From Marinibaculum sp040216765 (lineage in GTDB: Bacteria > Pseudomonadota > Alphaproteobacteria > Ferrovibrionales > Ferrovibrionaceae), in assembly GCA_040216765.1 (NCBI GenBank), contig JAVJON010000007.1, forward strand, positions 558,001 through 622,000: 64,000 bases of DNA, given 5' to 3'. The notes below the pieces were generated by a model. It saw only the letters and a program-made list of their open reading frames with translations, searched no databases and was not told the origin of the DNA. How positions within the stretch are numbered: position 1 is the first letter of the stretch; each line of letters starts with the position of its first letter. Below are positions 19,036 through 27,966 of this stretch, piece by piece. A program made the translations under genes and the position numbers.

Positions 19036-19576
19036 GCCAGGCCAGAACCCGTGAACCGGTCTATCGTGGGCGCCGGCATCCGATGCGGTCCGATCCCACG
19101 ATTGCGGCGCACTGTTCTCCGATGGGCGGGCCCTCTTCCATCGTCACCACCGGGCGCGTCCCGGTGGCCCATGTCGATTTCCGTCCCAATGGATCGAGGG
19201 TGGCGGCGCGATGGGCCGGCGGGACAGGCCCGCGGGTGTCCGGTTCAGGTCGGCTGCTGTGCGATATGGCGCGGCCTGCCCCCAAAAGCTCGTCACTCGC
19301 GGGCTTGTCCCGCGAGTCCATGGTGCCGCTGCCCAACGGTTTCCAACAGGTTCCTGGGCGATTGAGCCTCGCGCCGGGATGGACCGCCGGGTCGAGCCCG
19401 GCGGTGACGAGATGGGGAGACCAGCTGCCGGATCCCCCGCCCGATTCAGCGCGTTCCGTGAGACGGCCAGACGGTGCCAGGATCTCCGGCCAAGCAGCCA
19501 CAGGGGAACCGGACAGCAGTGGGACAGGCCCGCGGGTGACGAGGGGAAGCGAGGGGAAGCGAGGGGGACCCGGCAC
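19036..19576. repeat. Array of palindromic repeat units, gene-free
   Basis: No credible gene in these 541 bp. I count five related units, each two inverted arms around a 5-nt loop and flanked by TCGTCAC on one side. Forward units: CCACCGGG/CCCGGTGG (19147-19167) and ACTCGCGGG/CCCGCGAGT (19295-19317). Reverse units: GCGGG/CCCGC (19219-19233), ACCGCCGGG/CCCGGCGGT (19383-19405), and a degenerate one at about 19519-19541. A 10-bp tandem repeat GAGGGGAAGC (19541-19560, with a partial third copy) follows. The units resemble the REP/RIME-like elements scattered through alphaproteobacterial genomes. Confidence 0.75.
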
Positions 19577-20173
19577 TCAGTCGGCGGCGCGATCCGTGCC
19601 GTCGCCGGCGCCATCGTCGGCCGGTTCCTTCCCGGCTGCCGCCCAGGTCATGCAGTCGATCACCAGAACGTCGTAGACCGGGTGCTCGACGGCGTGCAGG
19701 GCCGGGCTGGAGGCGAACATCCAGCCGGAGAAGACCTCCACCGGGGCGAGGCCGCGGCGCTTCTCGGTAACCTTGACCAGGGCGGCGCGCTCGGGCCGTT
19801 CGAACGGCGAGGAACGGGCACATTTGGCGACGGAGATGTCGAGCCGCTCCCAACTGACCGTCCCGCCGACCGGGACCTCGATGGTGGAGATCCGCGCCGA
19901 GATCTTGTCGAGGGTCTGCAGCCGCGCGACCTGCCCCGGGATCATCTCCAGTTCTTCCGCGACCGGCTGCTGCCCGGCTTCTTCCTGCCCGGCCCCGGCC
20001 TGGCCCGTTTCCGGCTGCTGGGTCGCGGCGGCTTCGGTCCCGGCCGGCTGCTGTGCCTGTGCCGCCGGCCCGGCAACCAGGAGCAACGCCAGCAGCGCAC
20101 CGGCTGCCGGTACAAGCCCGGCAAGGCCGCTTCTGCCTGCACGTTTCCGAGTCACTTCAACATTGTCCAGCAT
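19577..20173 (-). CDS. DUF2155 domain-containing exported protein
   Basis: A 198-residue protein. A signal peptide (about 1-41, ending ...GPAAQAQQ) is followed by a Gln/Ala/Glu-rich linker and then the DUF2155 domain: ARLQTLDKISARISTIEVPVGGTVSWERLDISVAKCARSSP, VFSGWMFASSPALHAVEHPVYDVLVIDC. Most of the domain is conserved in alphaproteobacteria and the function is unknown. Two conserved cysteines could pair in the periplasm. It starts 29 nt after mlaD, and this linkage with mlaD and the NDUFA12 gene hints at an envelope role. Confidence 0.85.
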   Translation of the reverse strand: MLDNVEVTRKRAGRSGLAGLVPAAGALLALLLVAGPAAQAQQPAGTEAAATQQPETGQAGAGQEEAGQQPVAEELEMIPGQVARLQTLDKISARISTIEVPVGGTVSWERLDISVAKCARSSPFERPERAALVKVTEKRRGLAPVEVFSGWMFASSPALHAVEHPVYDVLVIDCMTWAAAGKEPADDGAGDGTDRAAD

Positions 20174-20202
20174 GTCATTGACATTGCGGGGGTTTCTTTA
20201 GG

Positions 20203-20688
20203 CTATTTCAGGCTCGGTACAGCTGCCTTCGGTGCGCCGCCGCTGTCGACCGACGAGAAGATCGCCTTGCTGATCAGGTCCATCAGGTTCACGGACCCTT
20301 GCGTGTATTGGAACGCCGCGCCCGGCTTCATCATCTGGTCGCTGCCGCCGGGCTCCAACGCCACGAAGGAATCGCCCAGCAGGCCGCTGGAGCTGATCTT
20401 GGCGACGGAATCCTCCGGCAACTGCACATCCGACCTGACGGTCAGGGAGATCACTGCCTGATAGGTCTTCGGATCCAGGCTCTGCTGGGTGACGGTGCCG
20501 ACCTTCACGCCGCTGAGACGAACATCGGAGCCGATCCGCAGCCCCTCGGCATTGAAGAACCGGGCATTGAGGTCGTAGCCCGAGACGCCGCCGCCGATCC
20601 CGGAGCTGGAATAGGCGAACACCAGAAACACCACCGCGACGCCGACCACGATCGCGCCAATCAGGGTTTCGACCAGGGAATTGTTCAT
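20203..20688 (-). CDS. mlaD: Outer-membrane lipid asymmetry protein MlaD
   Basis: A 161-residue MCE-domain protein. One N-terminal membrane anchor (residues ~7-27, ETLIGAIVVGVAVVFLVFAY) is followed by the MCE core YDLNARFFNAEGLRIGSDVRLSGVKVGTV and SSSGLLGDSFVAL. MlaD is the periplasmic hexameric lipid-binding part of the MlaFEDB retrograde phospholipid transporter. mlaE and mlaF are not adjacent here. It sits between the NDUFA12 gene and the DUF2155 gene, all on the minus strand. Confidence 0.93.
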   Translation of the reverse strand: MNNSLVETLIGAIVVGVAVVFLVFAYSSSGIGGGVSGYDLNARFFNAEGLRIGSDVRLSGVKVGTVTQQSLDPKTYQAVISLTVRSDVQLPEDSVAKISSSGLLGDSFVALEPGGSDQMMKPGAAFQYTQGSVNLMDLISKAIFSSVDSGGAPKAAVPSLK

Positions 20689-20734
20689 GCCGTCGTTCCG
20701 CTGCCCAAGGTGATCCCGGCGCCCCGTCGCGGGC

Positions 20735-21079
20735 TCACTCTGGCGTCCAGGCGTCGTAGTCGCCCGTCGCCTTGGCCCGCACGCCGCCCTGCGACACGGC
20801 CCCGGGCGGCCGGTAGGCCATGTCGGTGCCGGTCAGGTTGGGCAGATGCTCCTTCTCCCAGACCCGCCGCGGCAGGTCCCTGGGCGGCGGGTCCTGCAGG
20901 GTCTGGACCAGCCAGGCATGCCATTCCGGCGGCACCTTGGAGGCCTCGGGCAGGCCCTTGTAGACCACCCACCGCCGTGTCCCGTCCTTCTTGTGCCGGT
21001 AGTAGCGATTGCCGAATCGGTCATCGCCCACCTGCTCGCCATGGAACATGGTGAAAAGACGCGTTCCGATCGTCGCCAT
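20735..21079 (-). CDS. NADH:ubiquinone oxidoreductase subunit NDUFA12 family
   Basis: A 114-residue homologue of the mitochondrial complex I accessory subunit NDUFA12 (B17.2), which alphaproteobacteria share with mitochondria. Family features are HGEQVGDDRFGNRYYRHKKDGTRRWVVYKG and PPEWHAWLVQTLQDPP, ending with NLTGTDMAYRPPGA. It is a peripheral subunit of respiratory complex I or its assembly. The ATG has GGATGG upstream and is first in the NDUFA12-mlaD-DUF2155 run. Its presence supports the alphaproteobacterial assignment. Confidence 0.95.
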   Translation of the reverse strand: MATIGTRLFTMFHGEQVGDDRFGNRYYRHKKDGTRRWVVYKGLPEASKVPPEWHAWLVQTLQDPPPRDLPRRVWEKEHLPNLTGTDMAYRPPGAVSQGGVRAKATGDYDAWTPE

Positions 21080-21406
21080 GCTGCGCCATCCCTGACTGTG
21101 CCCTAGTCGCCTGCGTTTATGGAACAGCCGGCCGCGCCCGTCCAGAGTGTCGATCCGGCGATCGCCGTGATGACGGACGAAGTGGCGCAAAACCGCCGCC
21201 GCGCCGACCGGGCGACACACTGCATGCTGTGTCCGACTGCAATTCCCGCCCAACATCTATTGACCGTTCCTTAACCGGTCCATACCCTTGGTGGGTCACT
21301 GAATGCAATGACACCAGATGTGGCGGCGGGGGTGGCCCTCTGAGCATGTCGGCAATCGGTGGCTTCCGGGTTGCGTTCAACAAAAGCACTTTCTGGGGGC
21401 TTTCGC
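21080..21406. other. nrdJ upstream region without genes
   Basis: These 327 bp between the divergent NDUFA12 and nrdJ genes hold no convincing gene. They contain a NrdR-box-like palindrome at 21217-21232 and a GGGGG ribosome-binding stretch at 21395-21399, 7 nt before the nrdJ ATG. I could not assemble a cobalamin riboswitch from the visible sequence. Confidence 0.5.
21217..21232. promoter_or_regulatory. Candidate NrdR box upstream of nrdJ
   Basis: ACACTGCATGCTGTGT is 16 bp with ACAC and GTGT outer arms and a GCATGC centre. This is the same length and outer bases as the NrdR consensus (ACACWATATWTWGTGT), but the centre is GC-rich. A weaker match, CCAACATCTATTGACC, lies at 21250-21265. Ribonucleotide reductase genes are the classic NrdR targets, normally with two boxes about 31-32 bp apart; the offset here is 33 bp. 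Confidence 0.4.
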
Positions 21407-24400
21407 ATGCAGATACCGCGCCGCTTCACCCGCCAAGACAGCGGGGCCTATGCCGACATTGCGTTCCAGACGGCTTCCAGCGAGATCCGCAACCCGGACG
21501 GCCGCACGGTCTTCCGCATGGAGAGCATCGAGGTCCCCGCCCACTGGTCGCAGGTGGCGATCGACGTGCTGGCGCAGAAGTATTTCCGCAAGGCGGGCAT
21601 TCCTGCCGACCTGAAGCCGGTCCCGGAAAAGGATGTCCCGGAATTCCTGTGGCGCCATGCGCCGGCGGACGCAAAGGCGCCCAGGGGGGCCGAGACCTCC
21701 GCCAAGCAGGTCTTCGACCGGCTGGCCGGCACCTGGGCCTATTGGGGCTGGAAGGGCGGCTATTTCGACTCCGAGGCGGATGCCGCGGCCTATTACGACG
21801 AGATGCGCCACATGCTGGCCCGCCAGATGGGCGCGCCGAACTCGCCGCAATGGTTCAACACCGGCCTGCACTGGGCCTATGGCATCGCCGGTCCGGCGCA
21901 GGGCCATCACTATGTCGACCACCGCAGCGGCAAGGTGAAGCGCTCGGAGAATGCCTATGAGCGCCCGCAGCCGCATGCCTGCTTCATCCAGTCCGTCGGC
22001 GACGACCTGGTGAACGAGGGCGGCATCATGGACCTCTGGGTCCGCGAGGCCCGGCTGTTCAAGTACGGCTCCGGTACCGGCACCAACTATTCCCGCATCC
22101 GCGGCATCGGCGAGCCGCTGTCTGGCGGCGGCCAGTCCAGCGGCCTGATGAGCTTCCTGTAGGTCGGCGACCGCGCCGCCGGGGCGATCAAGTCCGGCGG
22201 CACCACGCGGCGCGCCGCCAAGATGGTCACCGTCGATGTCGACCATCCCGATATCGAGGAATATGTCGACTGGAAGGTGGTCGAGGAGCAGAAGGTCGCC
22301 GCGCTGGTCGCCGGCAGCCGGATGTGCGACCAGCACCTGAACGGCGTGCTGGCGGCCTGCCACGAGCCCGGCGTCGAACTGACCGGCGAGGACCGCTTCG
22401 AGCCGAAGGCCAATCCAAGCTTGCGCAAGGCGATCCGCGCCGCCCGCCTGGTGGCGGTGCCGGAGAACTATATCCGCCGCACCATCCAGTTCGCCAAGCA
22501 GGGCTATACCGCGCTGCGCTTCCCGACCTACGACACGGACTGGGACGGGCAGGCCTATTTCACCGTGTCCGGCCAGAACGCGAACAACTCGATCCGCGTC
22601 ACCAACGCCTTCCTGCGCGCGGTGGAAGAGGATGGCGCGTGGGAGCTGTTGCGCCGGATCGACGGCAAGGTGTCGAAGACCCTGTCGGCCCGCGCCCTGT
22701 GGGAGCGCATCGGCGAGGCGGTCTGGGCCTCCGCCGATCCCGGCCTGCAGTACGACACCACGATCAACGAATGGCATACCTGTCCGGCAGGCGGGCGCAT
22801 CAACGCGTCCAACCCCTGCTCGGAGTACATGTTCCTGGACGATACGGCCTGCAACCTGGCGTCCCTGAACCTGATGACCTTCCGCAAGCCGGACGGCAGC
22901 TTCGATGTCGACGGCTTCCGCCATGCCGTGCGGCTATGGACGGTGACCCTGGAAATCGCCGTGCTGATGGCGCAGTTCCCCTCTGCCGAGATCGCGGAAC
23001 TGTCCTACCGCTACCGCACCCTGGGCCTGGGCTATGCCAATATCGGCGCGCTGCTGATGGCGCAGGGCCTGTCCTACGACAGCGATGGCGGCCGCTCGAT
23101 GTGTGCCGCGATCAGCGCCCTGATGACCGGAGAGGCCTACGCGACCTCCGCGGAGATGGCCGAGGAGCTGGGCCCCTTCCCCGGATTTACCGACAATCGC
23201 GAGCCGATGCTGCGGGTCATGCGCAATCACCAGAAGGCGGCCCGGGGTGTCTCCCGCGACGGCGGCAATTACGAAGGGCTGAGCGTCCCGCCGGTGCCGC
23301 TGAACGCCGCCACCTGCCCCGATGCAGCCCTGGCCGAGGCCGCGGCGGAGGTCTGGGACCGGGTCCTGGACCTGGGCGAGACCCATGGCTTCCGCAACGC
23401 GCAGGCCACCGTGGTCGCGCCGACCGGCACGATCGGCCTGGTGATGGACTGCGACACCACCGGCATCGAGCCGGACTTCGCACTGGTGAAGTTCAAGAAG
23501 CTGGCCGGCGGCGGCTATTTCAAGATCATCAACCGCACGGTGCCGCTGGCGCTGCGCCGGCTGGGCTACACCCCCGACCAGATCGACGAGATCGCCGCCT
23601 ATGCCGTGGGCCGGGGCACCCTGAAGGATGCCGCCGGCGTCGACCATGAAGCCCTGCGCACCCGCGGCTTCGACGATGCCGCGCTGGACCGGCTGGAGGA
23701 TGCGCTGGCGAACGCCTACGACATCCGCTTCGCATTCAACAAATGGACCCTGGGCGAGGCGTTCTGCACCGAACGGCTGGGCCTGCCGGCCGAGGCGCTG
23801 GATTCGCCCGGCTTCGACCTGCTGGAGACCATCGGCTTCTCCGGCCGGGAGATCGCGGCCGCCAACGCCTATTGCTGCGGCGCGATGACCCTGGAGGGGG
23901 CGCCGCACCTGAAGCCGGAGCATTATTCGGTGTTCGACTGCGCCAATCCCTGCGGCAAGGACGGCACCCGCTTCCTGTCGGCGGAAAGCCATATCCGCAT
24001 GATGGCCGCGGCGCAGCCGTTCATCTCCGGCGCGATCTCCAAGACCATCAACATGCCGAATTCCGCCACGGTGGAGGATTGCAAGGACGCCTATTTCCTG
24101 TCCTGGAAGCTGGGGCTGAAGGCCAATGCGCTGTATCGCGACGGCTCCAAGCTGTCGCAGCCACTGGCCGCCATGCAGCTGGGCGAGGCCGAGGCCGACG
24201 ATGCCGCCGAGACGGCGGAGGACCTGGCCGATACCCTGGCCGCCGCCACCCCGGCGGCGAAGGCGCAGATCATCGCCGAACGCATCGTGGAGCGGCATGT
24301 CTCGGGGCGCATGCGCCTGCCCGGCCGCCGCAAGGGCTATACCCAGAAGGCGGTGGTCGGCGGCCACAAGGTCTATCTGCGCACCGGCGAATACGACGAT

Positions 24401-25111
24401 GGCCGGCTGGGCGAGATCTTCATCGACATGCACAAGGAAGGCGCCGCCTTCCGCAGCCTGATGAACAATTTCGCCATCGCGATCTCGATCGGCCTGCAAT
24501 ACGGCGTGCCGCTGGAGGAGTTCGTGGAAGCCTTCACCTTCACCCGCTTCGACCCGGCCGGGATGGTGGAAGGCAACGACGCCATCAAGATGGCGACCTC
24601 CATCGTGGACTATGTCTTCCGCGAGCTGGCGGTCAGCTATCTGGGCCGCAACGACCTGGCCCATGTGGTGCCGGAGGACCTGCATCCCGACAGCCTGGGC
24701 GATGGCGAGGAGGAAGGCGCCCTGCCCCGCCTGCCGCGCGACCTGGACGCCGCGATCGGCGCCGTGGCCTCCACCGGCTATATCCGGTCGAACCTCTACG
24801 TGCTGGCGGGTCGTGCCAATGCCGGCAATGGCGGCGGCAATAGCGGGGGCAGCGCCGCGGCGGTCGCCGAGACCGCGCAGGCCGAAGTGGCGGTCGCCGC
24901 CGGCGCCGCGGGCGGCACGACGATGGCGGAGGCCCGGGTCACGATGACCGCCCCGATGCTCGCCGAGGACGGCAAGATGGCCCAGATCCGCCAGGCCCGC
25001 ATGCGCGGCTACGAGGGCGATGCCTGCCCGGAATGCGGCAATTTCACCCTGGTGCGCAACGGCTCCTGCCTGAAATGCGACACCTGCGGCGGGACCACCG
25101 GCTGCAGCTGA
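21407..25111 (+). pseudogene. nrdJ: B12-dependent ribonucleotide reductase NrdJ, interrupted by an in-frame TAG
   Basis: A 1,235-codon class II ribonucleotide reductase that would make deoxyribonucleotides using adenosylcobalamin. Catalytic residues are readable: Asn469, Cys471 and Glu473 in NPCSEY, PHACFIQSVGDD, and a C-terminal zinc/thiol tail (CPECGNF...CLKCDTCGG). Codon 252 (22160-22162) is TAG within SGLMSFL(TAG)VGDRAAGAIKSGG. Homologues carry Lys there, so one AAG-to-TAG change explains it. Both halves are in the same frame and otherwise intact, with no frameshift. The downstream half has an in-frame ATG at 22223 (MVTVDVDHPD) but no clear ribosome site. The gene is either recently inactivated, read through, or a base-call error. 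The start is the ATG at 21407 (MQIPRRFTRQ). Confidence 0.9.
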
Positions 25112-25158
25112 GCGGTCGCCGCCAGTTATCGGGCGCCCGGCGCGCCCGCGACATTCCG

Positions 25159-25187
25159 GCCCGGGCCGCCCGACCGGCGGCCCGGGC
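25159..25187 (+). terminator. Hairpin terminator after nrdJ
   Basis: A perfect 12-bp stem, GCCCGGGCCGCC (25159-25170) with GGCGGCCCGGGC (25176-25187), a CGACC loop, and a trailing TGTTTC. It lies 48 nt after the nrdJ stop and before the convergent pseudoazurin gene. It could serve both genes. Confidence 0.7.
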
Positions 25188-25199
25188 TGTTTCATGACC

Positions 25200-25589
25200 T
25201 CACAGGCCGCCGAGGATCCGCTGGAACACCTTCTGTGCCCGGCCGCGCCGGTTCACCGCCTGTGCCGCCTCCAGGTTCACCGCTGCCTGCACCACGACCG
25301 CGCCGACCATGCCCCTGCCGTAGTGCGGCTTGCACCGGTAGCCGTAGATGCCGGGTTCGGTGAAGGCGACCGTGATCTCCTTCCCGAACTTGCCGGCAAA
25401 CGGCGCCGCCCCGGCGGGAATCATCCCCTTCATGCTCTCGGCATTATGCGCCTTGTCGGTCGGGACGAAGCGTACGCTGTCGCCCGGGGCGACCGTGACC
25501 AGCTCCGGCTCGAAGACCATCATGCCCTTCTCGCCCTTGTTCAGCATCTGCACGACGAATTCGGCAGCCTGCACCGGCGATAGGCCCAT
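25200..25589 (-). CDS. Pseudoazurin (blue copper protein)
   Basis: A cupredoxin whose mature part, from EFVVQMLNKGEKGMMVFEPEL, matches pseudoazurin, the periplasmic electron donor to copper nitrite reductase and N2O reductase. The type 1 copper ligands are His48 (DKAHNAESM), Cys86, His89 and Met94 (YRCKPHYGRGMVG). From the ATG at 25589 the protein has 129 residues, and only MGLSPVQAA precedes the mature domain, too short for a signal peptide. A GTG at 25712 would extend it but gives a non-hydrophobic leader and overlaps the divergent regulator. The true start, or a damaged signal peptide, is therefore uncertain. Confidence 0.82.
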   Translation of the reverse strand: MGLSPVQAAEFVVQMLNKGEKGMMVFEPELVTVAPGDSVRFVPTDKAHNAESMKGMIPAGAAPFAGKFGKEITVAFTEPGIYGYRCKPHYGRGMVGAVVVQAAVNLEAAQAVNRRGRAQKVFQRILGGL

Positions 25590-25703
25590 GCCGGCCGGGC
25601 GACGTTGCGCCAGCGCAGGCTGGCCGGCGGTTCGCGATGCCCTTGCGTTGGGGTGCGCGCTCGCCGAACCTGCGCCGGACACCGAACCAGGATCGGACAG
25701 ACC

Positions 25704-26402
25704 GTGGCACACCGGCTGGACAGCAGCCTGATCAAGGGCATGCACCTGTTCCGCGAGATGGCGGACGACTCCATGGAGCGCATGCTCCAGGCAGCGCTGC
25801 CGCGACGCCTGGACAGTGGCGGCATTGTCTTCGTGCAGGGCGAGGAGGCGCGCCATTTCTTCGTGCTGCTGGACGGCCGCCTGAAGGTGACCCAGAGCAA
25901 CCCGGCGGGGGAGCAGATCGTGGTGCGCCACGTGGTGCCGGGGGAGCTCTTCGGCATCGCCCGGGCGATCCGCCGGCCGGACTATCCCGGCACGGCCGCA
26001 GCGGTCGCGGAGAGCCTGGTCCTGGCCTGGCCATCGGCCCGATGGGACGATTTCGTCGCCGAGAGCCCGGTTCTCGCGATCAACGCCCTGCAGACCGTAG
26101 GCCAGCGCCTGCAGGAGGCACATGGCCGGATCCGCGAGCTGTCGACCGAAGAGGTCGAGCGCCGCGTGGCCCATGCGGTGCTGCGGCTGATGAGCCAGGC
26201 CGGCCGCAAGACCGACGAAGGGATCGCGATCGACATCCCGCTGACCCGCCGGGACATCGCCGAGATGTCCGGCACGACATTGCACACGGTGAGCCGCCTG
26301 CTGAGCAGCTGGCAGGAACGCGGCCTGGTCGGCGGCGGTCGCAAGCGGGTCGTCGTCGCCGACCCGCATGGGCTGTTCATGCTGGCAGAGGGCAAGGGCT
26401 AG
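25704..26402 (+). CDS. Crp/Fnr family transcriptional regulator (DNR/NnrR-like)
   Basis: A 232-residue regulator. The N-terminal cyclic-nucleotide-binding-like beta roll (GGIVFVQGEEARHFFVLLDGRLKV, GELFGIARAI) joins a C-terminal winged helix (IPLTRRDIAEMSGTTLHTVSRLLSSWQERGLV). No cysteine cluster for an Fe-S centre is visible, which fits the NO-sensing DNR/NnrR/NarR branch and not FNR itself. Position between pseudoazurin and the DUF1858/nnrS/nirK genes supports control of denitrification. The GTG start at 25704 (VAHRLDSSL) has AGGA upstream; an ATG at 25740 lacks spacing for one. Its TAG overlaps the convergent gene. Confidence 0.88.
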   Translation: MAHRLDSSLIKGMHLFREMADDSMERMLQAALPRRLDSGGIVFVQGEEARHFFVLLDGRLKVTQSNPAGEQIVVRHVVPGELFGIARAIRRPDYPGTAAAVAESLVLAWPSARWDDFVAESPVLAINALQTVGQRLQEAHGRIRELSTEEVERRVAHAVLRLMSQAGRKTDEGIAIDIPLTRRDIAEMSGTTLHTVSRLLSSWQERGLVGGGRKRVVVADPHGLFMLAEGKG

Positions 26403-26599
26403 CCGTCCAAAGCTGCCTCGGACAGGGCGGCAAGGAACGCGTCGGGGTCGATGCCGTGCGCGCTGCAGGCATCGTCAACGGTATGGAGCCGCCGCGCGGG
26501 GCAGCCGACGCAATGCAGCTGCCAGGCCAGGAAGACCCGGATCGTCGCCGGCCGTGCCGTCATCACCTCGTCCACCGGCATGTGCGCTTCGATTGTCAT
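26399..26599 (-). CDS. DUF1858 domain-containing protein
   Basis: A 66-residue protein with the DUF1858 core MPVDEVMTARPATIRVFLAWQLHCVGCPARRLHTVDDACSAH. It contains a CVGC dithiol near residue 30 and a typical C-terminal helix. Members are often annotated as hybrid-cluster-protein-associated disulfide oxidoreductases and accompany NO or anaerobic respiration genes, which fits the neighbourhood. A strong AGGAGG site precedes the ATG. The stop codons of this gene and the Crp/Fnr gene overlap head-on. Confidence 0.87.
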   Translation of the reverse strand: MTIEAHMPVDEVMTARPATIRVFLAWQLHCVGCPARRLHTVDDACSAHGIDPDAFLAALSEAALDG

Positions 26600-26693
26600 C
26601 GCCGCCTCCTGCCCTTGCTGGTCCGGCAGGGTGGCGCATCGGTCGCCGATCGACGTTGCGCCAGCCTGCCTGCAACCCTGACCCGGTGAGCGA

Positions 26694-27905
26694 TCAGGGT
26701 CGGCCATCCGGCCTTGCGGCCAGCAGGATCGGCCCGTAGCGCAACACGAACAGTGCAAACGCCGCCGACCATGCCGCGCCGCCGATTGCCAGCAGCGCCA
26801 TATAGCCGTCGCTCCACCACGGCGAGACGACCCGCGCCAGGGCACCGAGGGTGACCAGCGCGTAGCAGGCCAGGGTCCAGCGATCGGCATGCAGCGCGCG
26901 CCCGGTATGGCCCAGGCTGGCACGGGTCATCACCGCAAGGGTCATGGTGCCGACGGCGCCGGCGGTCAGCGCATGCAGCGCGGCGGAAGCCGGCACCCAG
27001 GCCGGCAGCGCGATCGCGGCGCCCAGCAGGCCCAGCGACAGGGCAAGCCAGAGATAGCCCAGGTGCAGCACCGCAAGCAGCGGCTCCGCCAGGCAGCGAT
27101 ATCCCTGCCAGCGCGCCAGCCTGACGAGATTGCCAAGGGCGGCGAGCAACAGCAGGACGCCGCTTCCCGGCCAGGCCGGCAGCGCCAGCCAGCACGCCAG
27201 GGCCAGGCCGCTGCCGGCGAGCGCCGCCTTGTCGAAGCGGCCGAACGGCGCCGGCCGGCGCGCCGCGCCGCTGCGCGCCATCCAGTTCTGCGTGAAGCTG
27301 GGGAGGATGCGGCCGCCGATCAGCGCAATCAGCATCGCGATCACGGCGAGCGCCAGGTCGACCCCGATGCCGGGCCGCAGCGGCAGCGCCGGTTCGAGAT
27401 GGAACAGCAGGTTGCCGGCGGCGAACAGCCCGACCAGCCCCACCACGGGCAGGTTGCGCAGGCTGCCGCTTGCGCGCACCTCGCGCACCGCCGCCAGCAG
27501 CAGCACCGGCAGGAAAGCAAGGTCGATGAGCGCCGCCGCCGGTTCGGAGGGCAGCAACAGAAGCGCCAGCCGGCCGCACAACCAGATCGCCACCAGAACG
27601 GCGAGCGGCCGGCCCGCCAGGGGCAGGCGCCCGGTCCAGTTCGGGATCGCGGTCAGCAGGAAGCCCGCCAGGACTGCGGCAAGATAGCCCCAGATCATCT
27701 CGTGGGCGTGCCAGCGCAGGGGATCGAGCGGCCCGGGCAGGTCCAGGCCCAGGCCCAGCAACAGCAGCCATGCCGGGACCAGCAGGGCGGCCGCGAGGGC
27801 GGCGAGCAGGAAGAACGGCCGAAAACCGTGCGTCAACACGGCCGGCAGGTCGCGGCGCCGCCGGCGGAAGGCCGGCGGCGCAGCAGCAGGTTGCAGCGGG
27901 ATCAT
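26694..27905 (-). CDS. nnrS: NnrS family haem/copper membrane protein
   Basis: A 403-residue polytopic inner-membrane protein with about 12 hydrophobic segments. NnrS signatures are LTHGFRPFFLLAALAA, LRWHAHEMIWGYLAAVLAGFLLTAIPNWTG, ALIGGRILPSFTQNWMAR, and HALTAGAVGTMTLAVMTRASLGHTGR with several conserved histidines. NnrS is NO-induced and protects denitrifiers from nitrosative stress. It lies 61 nt downstream of nirK on the same strand with a hairpin between them, suggesting co-transcription at a reduced level. Confidence 0.93.
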   Translation of the reverse strand: MIPLQPAAAPPAFRRRRRDLPAVLTHGFRPFFLLAALAAALLVPAWLLLLGLGLDLPGPLDPLRWHAHEMIWGYLAAVLAGFLLTAIPNWTGRLPLAGRPLAVLVAIWLCGRLALLLLPSEPAAALIDLAFLPVLLLAAVREVRASGSLRNLPVVGLVGLFAAGNLLFHLEPALPLRPGIGVDLALAVIAMLIALIGGRILPSFTQNWMARSGAARRPAPFGRFDKAALAGSGLALACWLALPAWPGSGVLLLLAALGNLVRLARWQGYRCLAEPLLAVLHLGYLWLALSLGLLGAAIALPAWVPASAALHALTAGAVGTMTLAVMTRASLGHTGRALHADRWTLACYALVTLGALARVVSPWWSDGYMALLAIGGAAWSAAFALFVLRYGPILLAARPDGRP

Positions 27906-27928
27906 GGCAGCCTCTTCTCGGCAGAAGG

Positions 27929-27954
27929 CCGCGCCGGCGGCATCGCCGGCGCGG
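27929..27954 (-). terminator. Intercistronic hairpin between nirK and nnrS
   Basis: A perfect 11-bp stem: CCGCGCCGGCG (27929-27939) pairs with CGCCGGCGCGG (27944-27954), with a GCAT tetraloop. It begins 12 nt after the nirK stop in the minus-strand direction. No T-tract follows, so it is more likely a partial terminator or 3' mRNA stabiliser than a full stop. Confidence 0.6.
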
Positions 27955-27966
27955 GAACCTGTCCGG

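Noticed and set aside
21233..21406. Possible cobalamin riboswitch upstream of nrdJ
   Set aside because: A GGTCACTGAATGC stretch at 21294-21306 loosely resembles a B12 box, but I could not find the other conserved core elements or a matching terminator/anti-terminator pair. A covariance-model search would decide.
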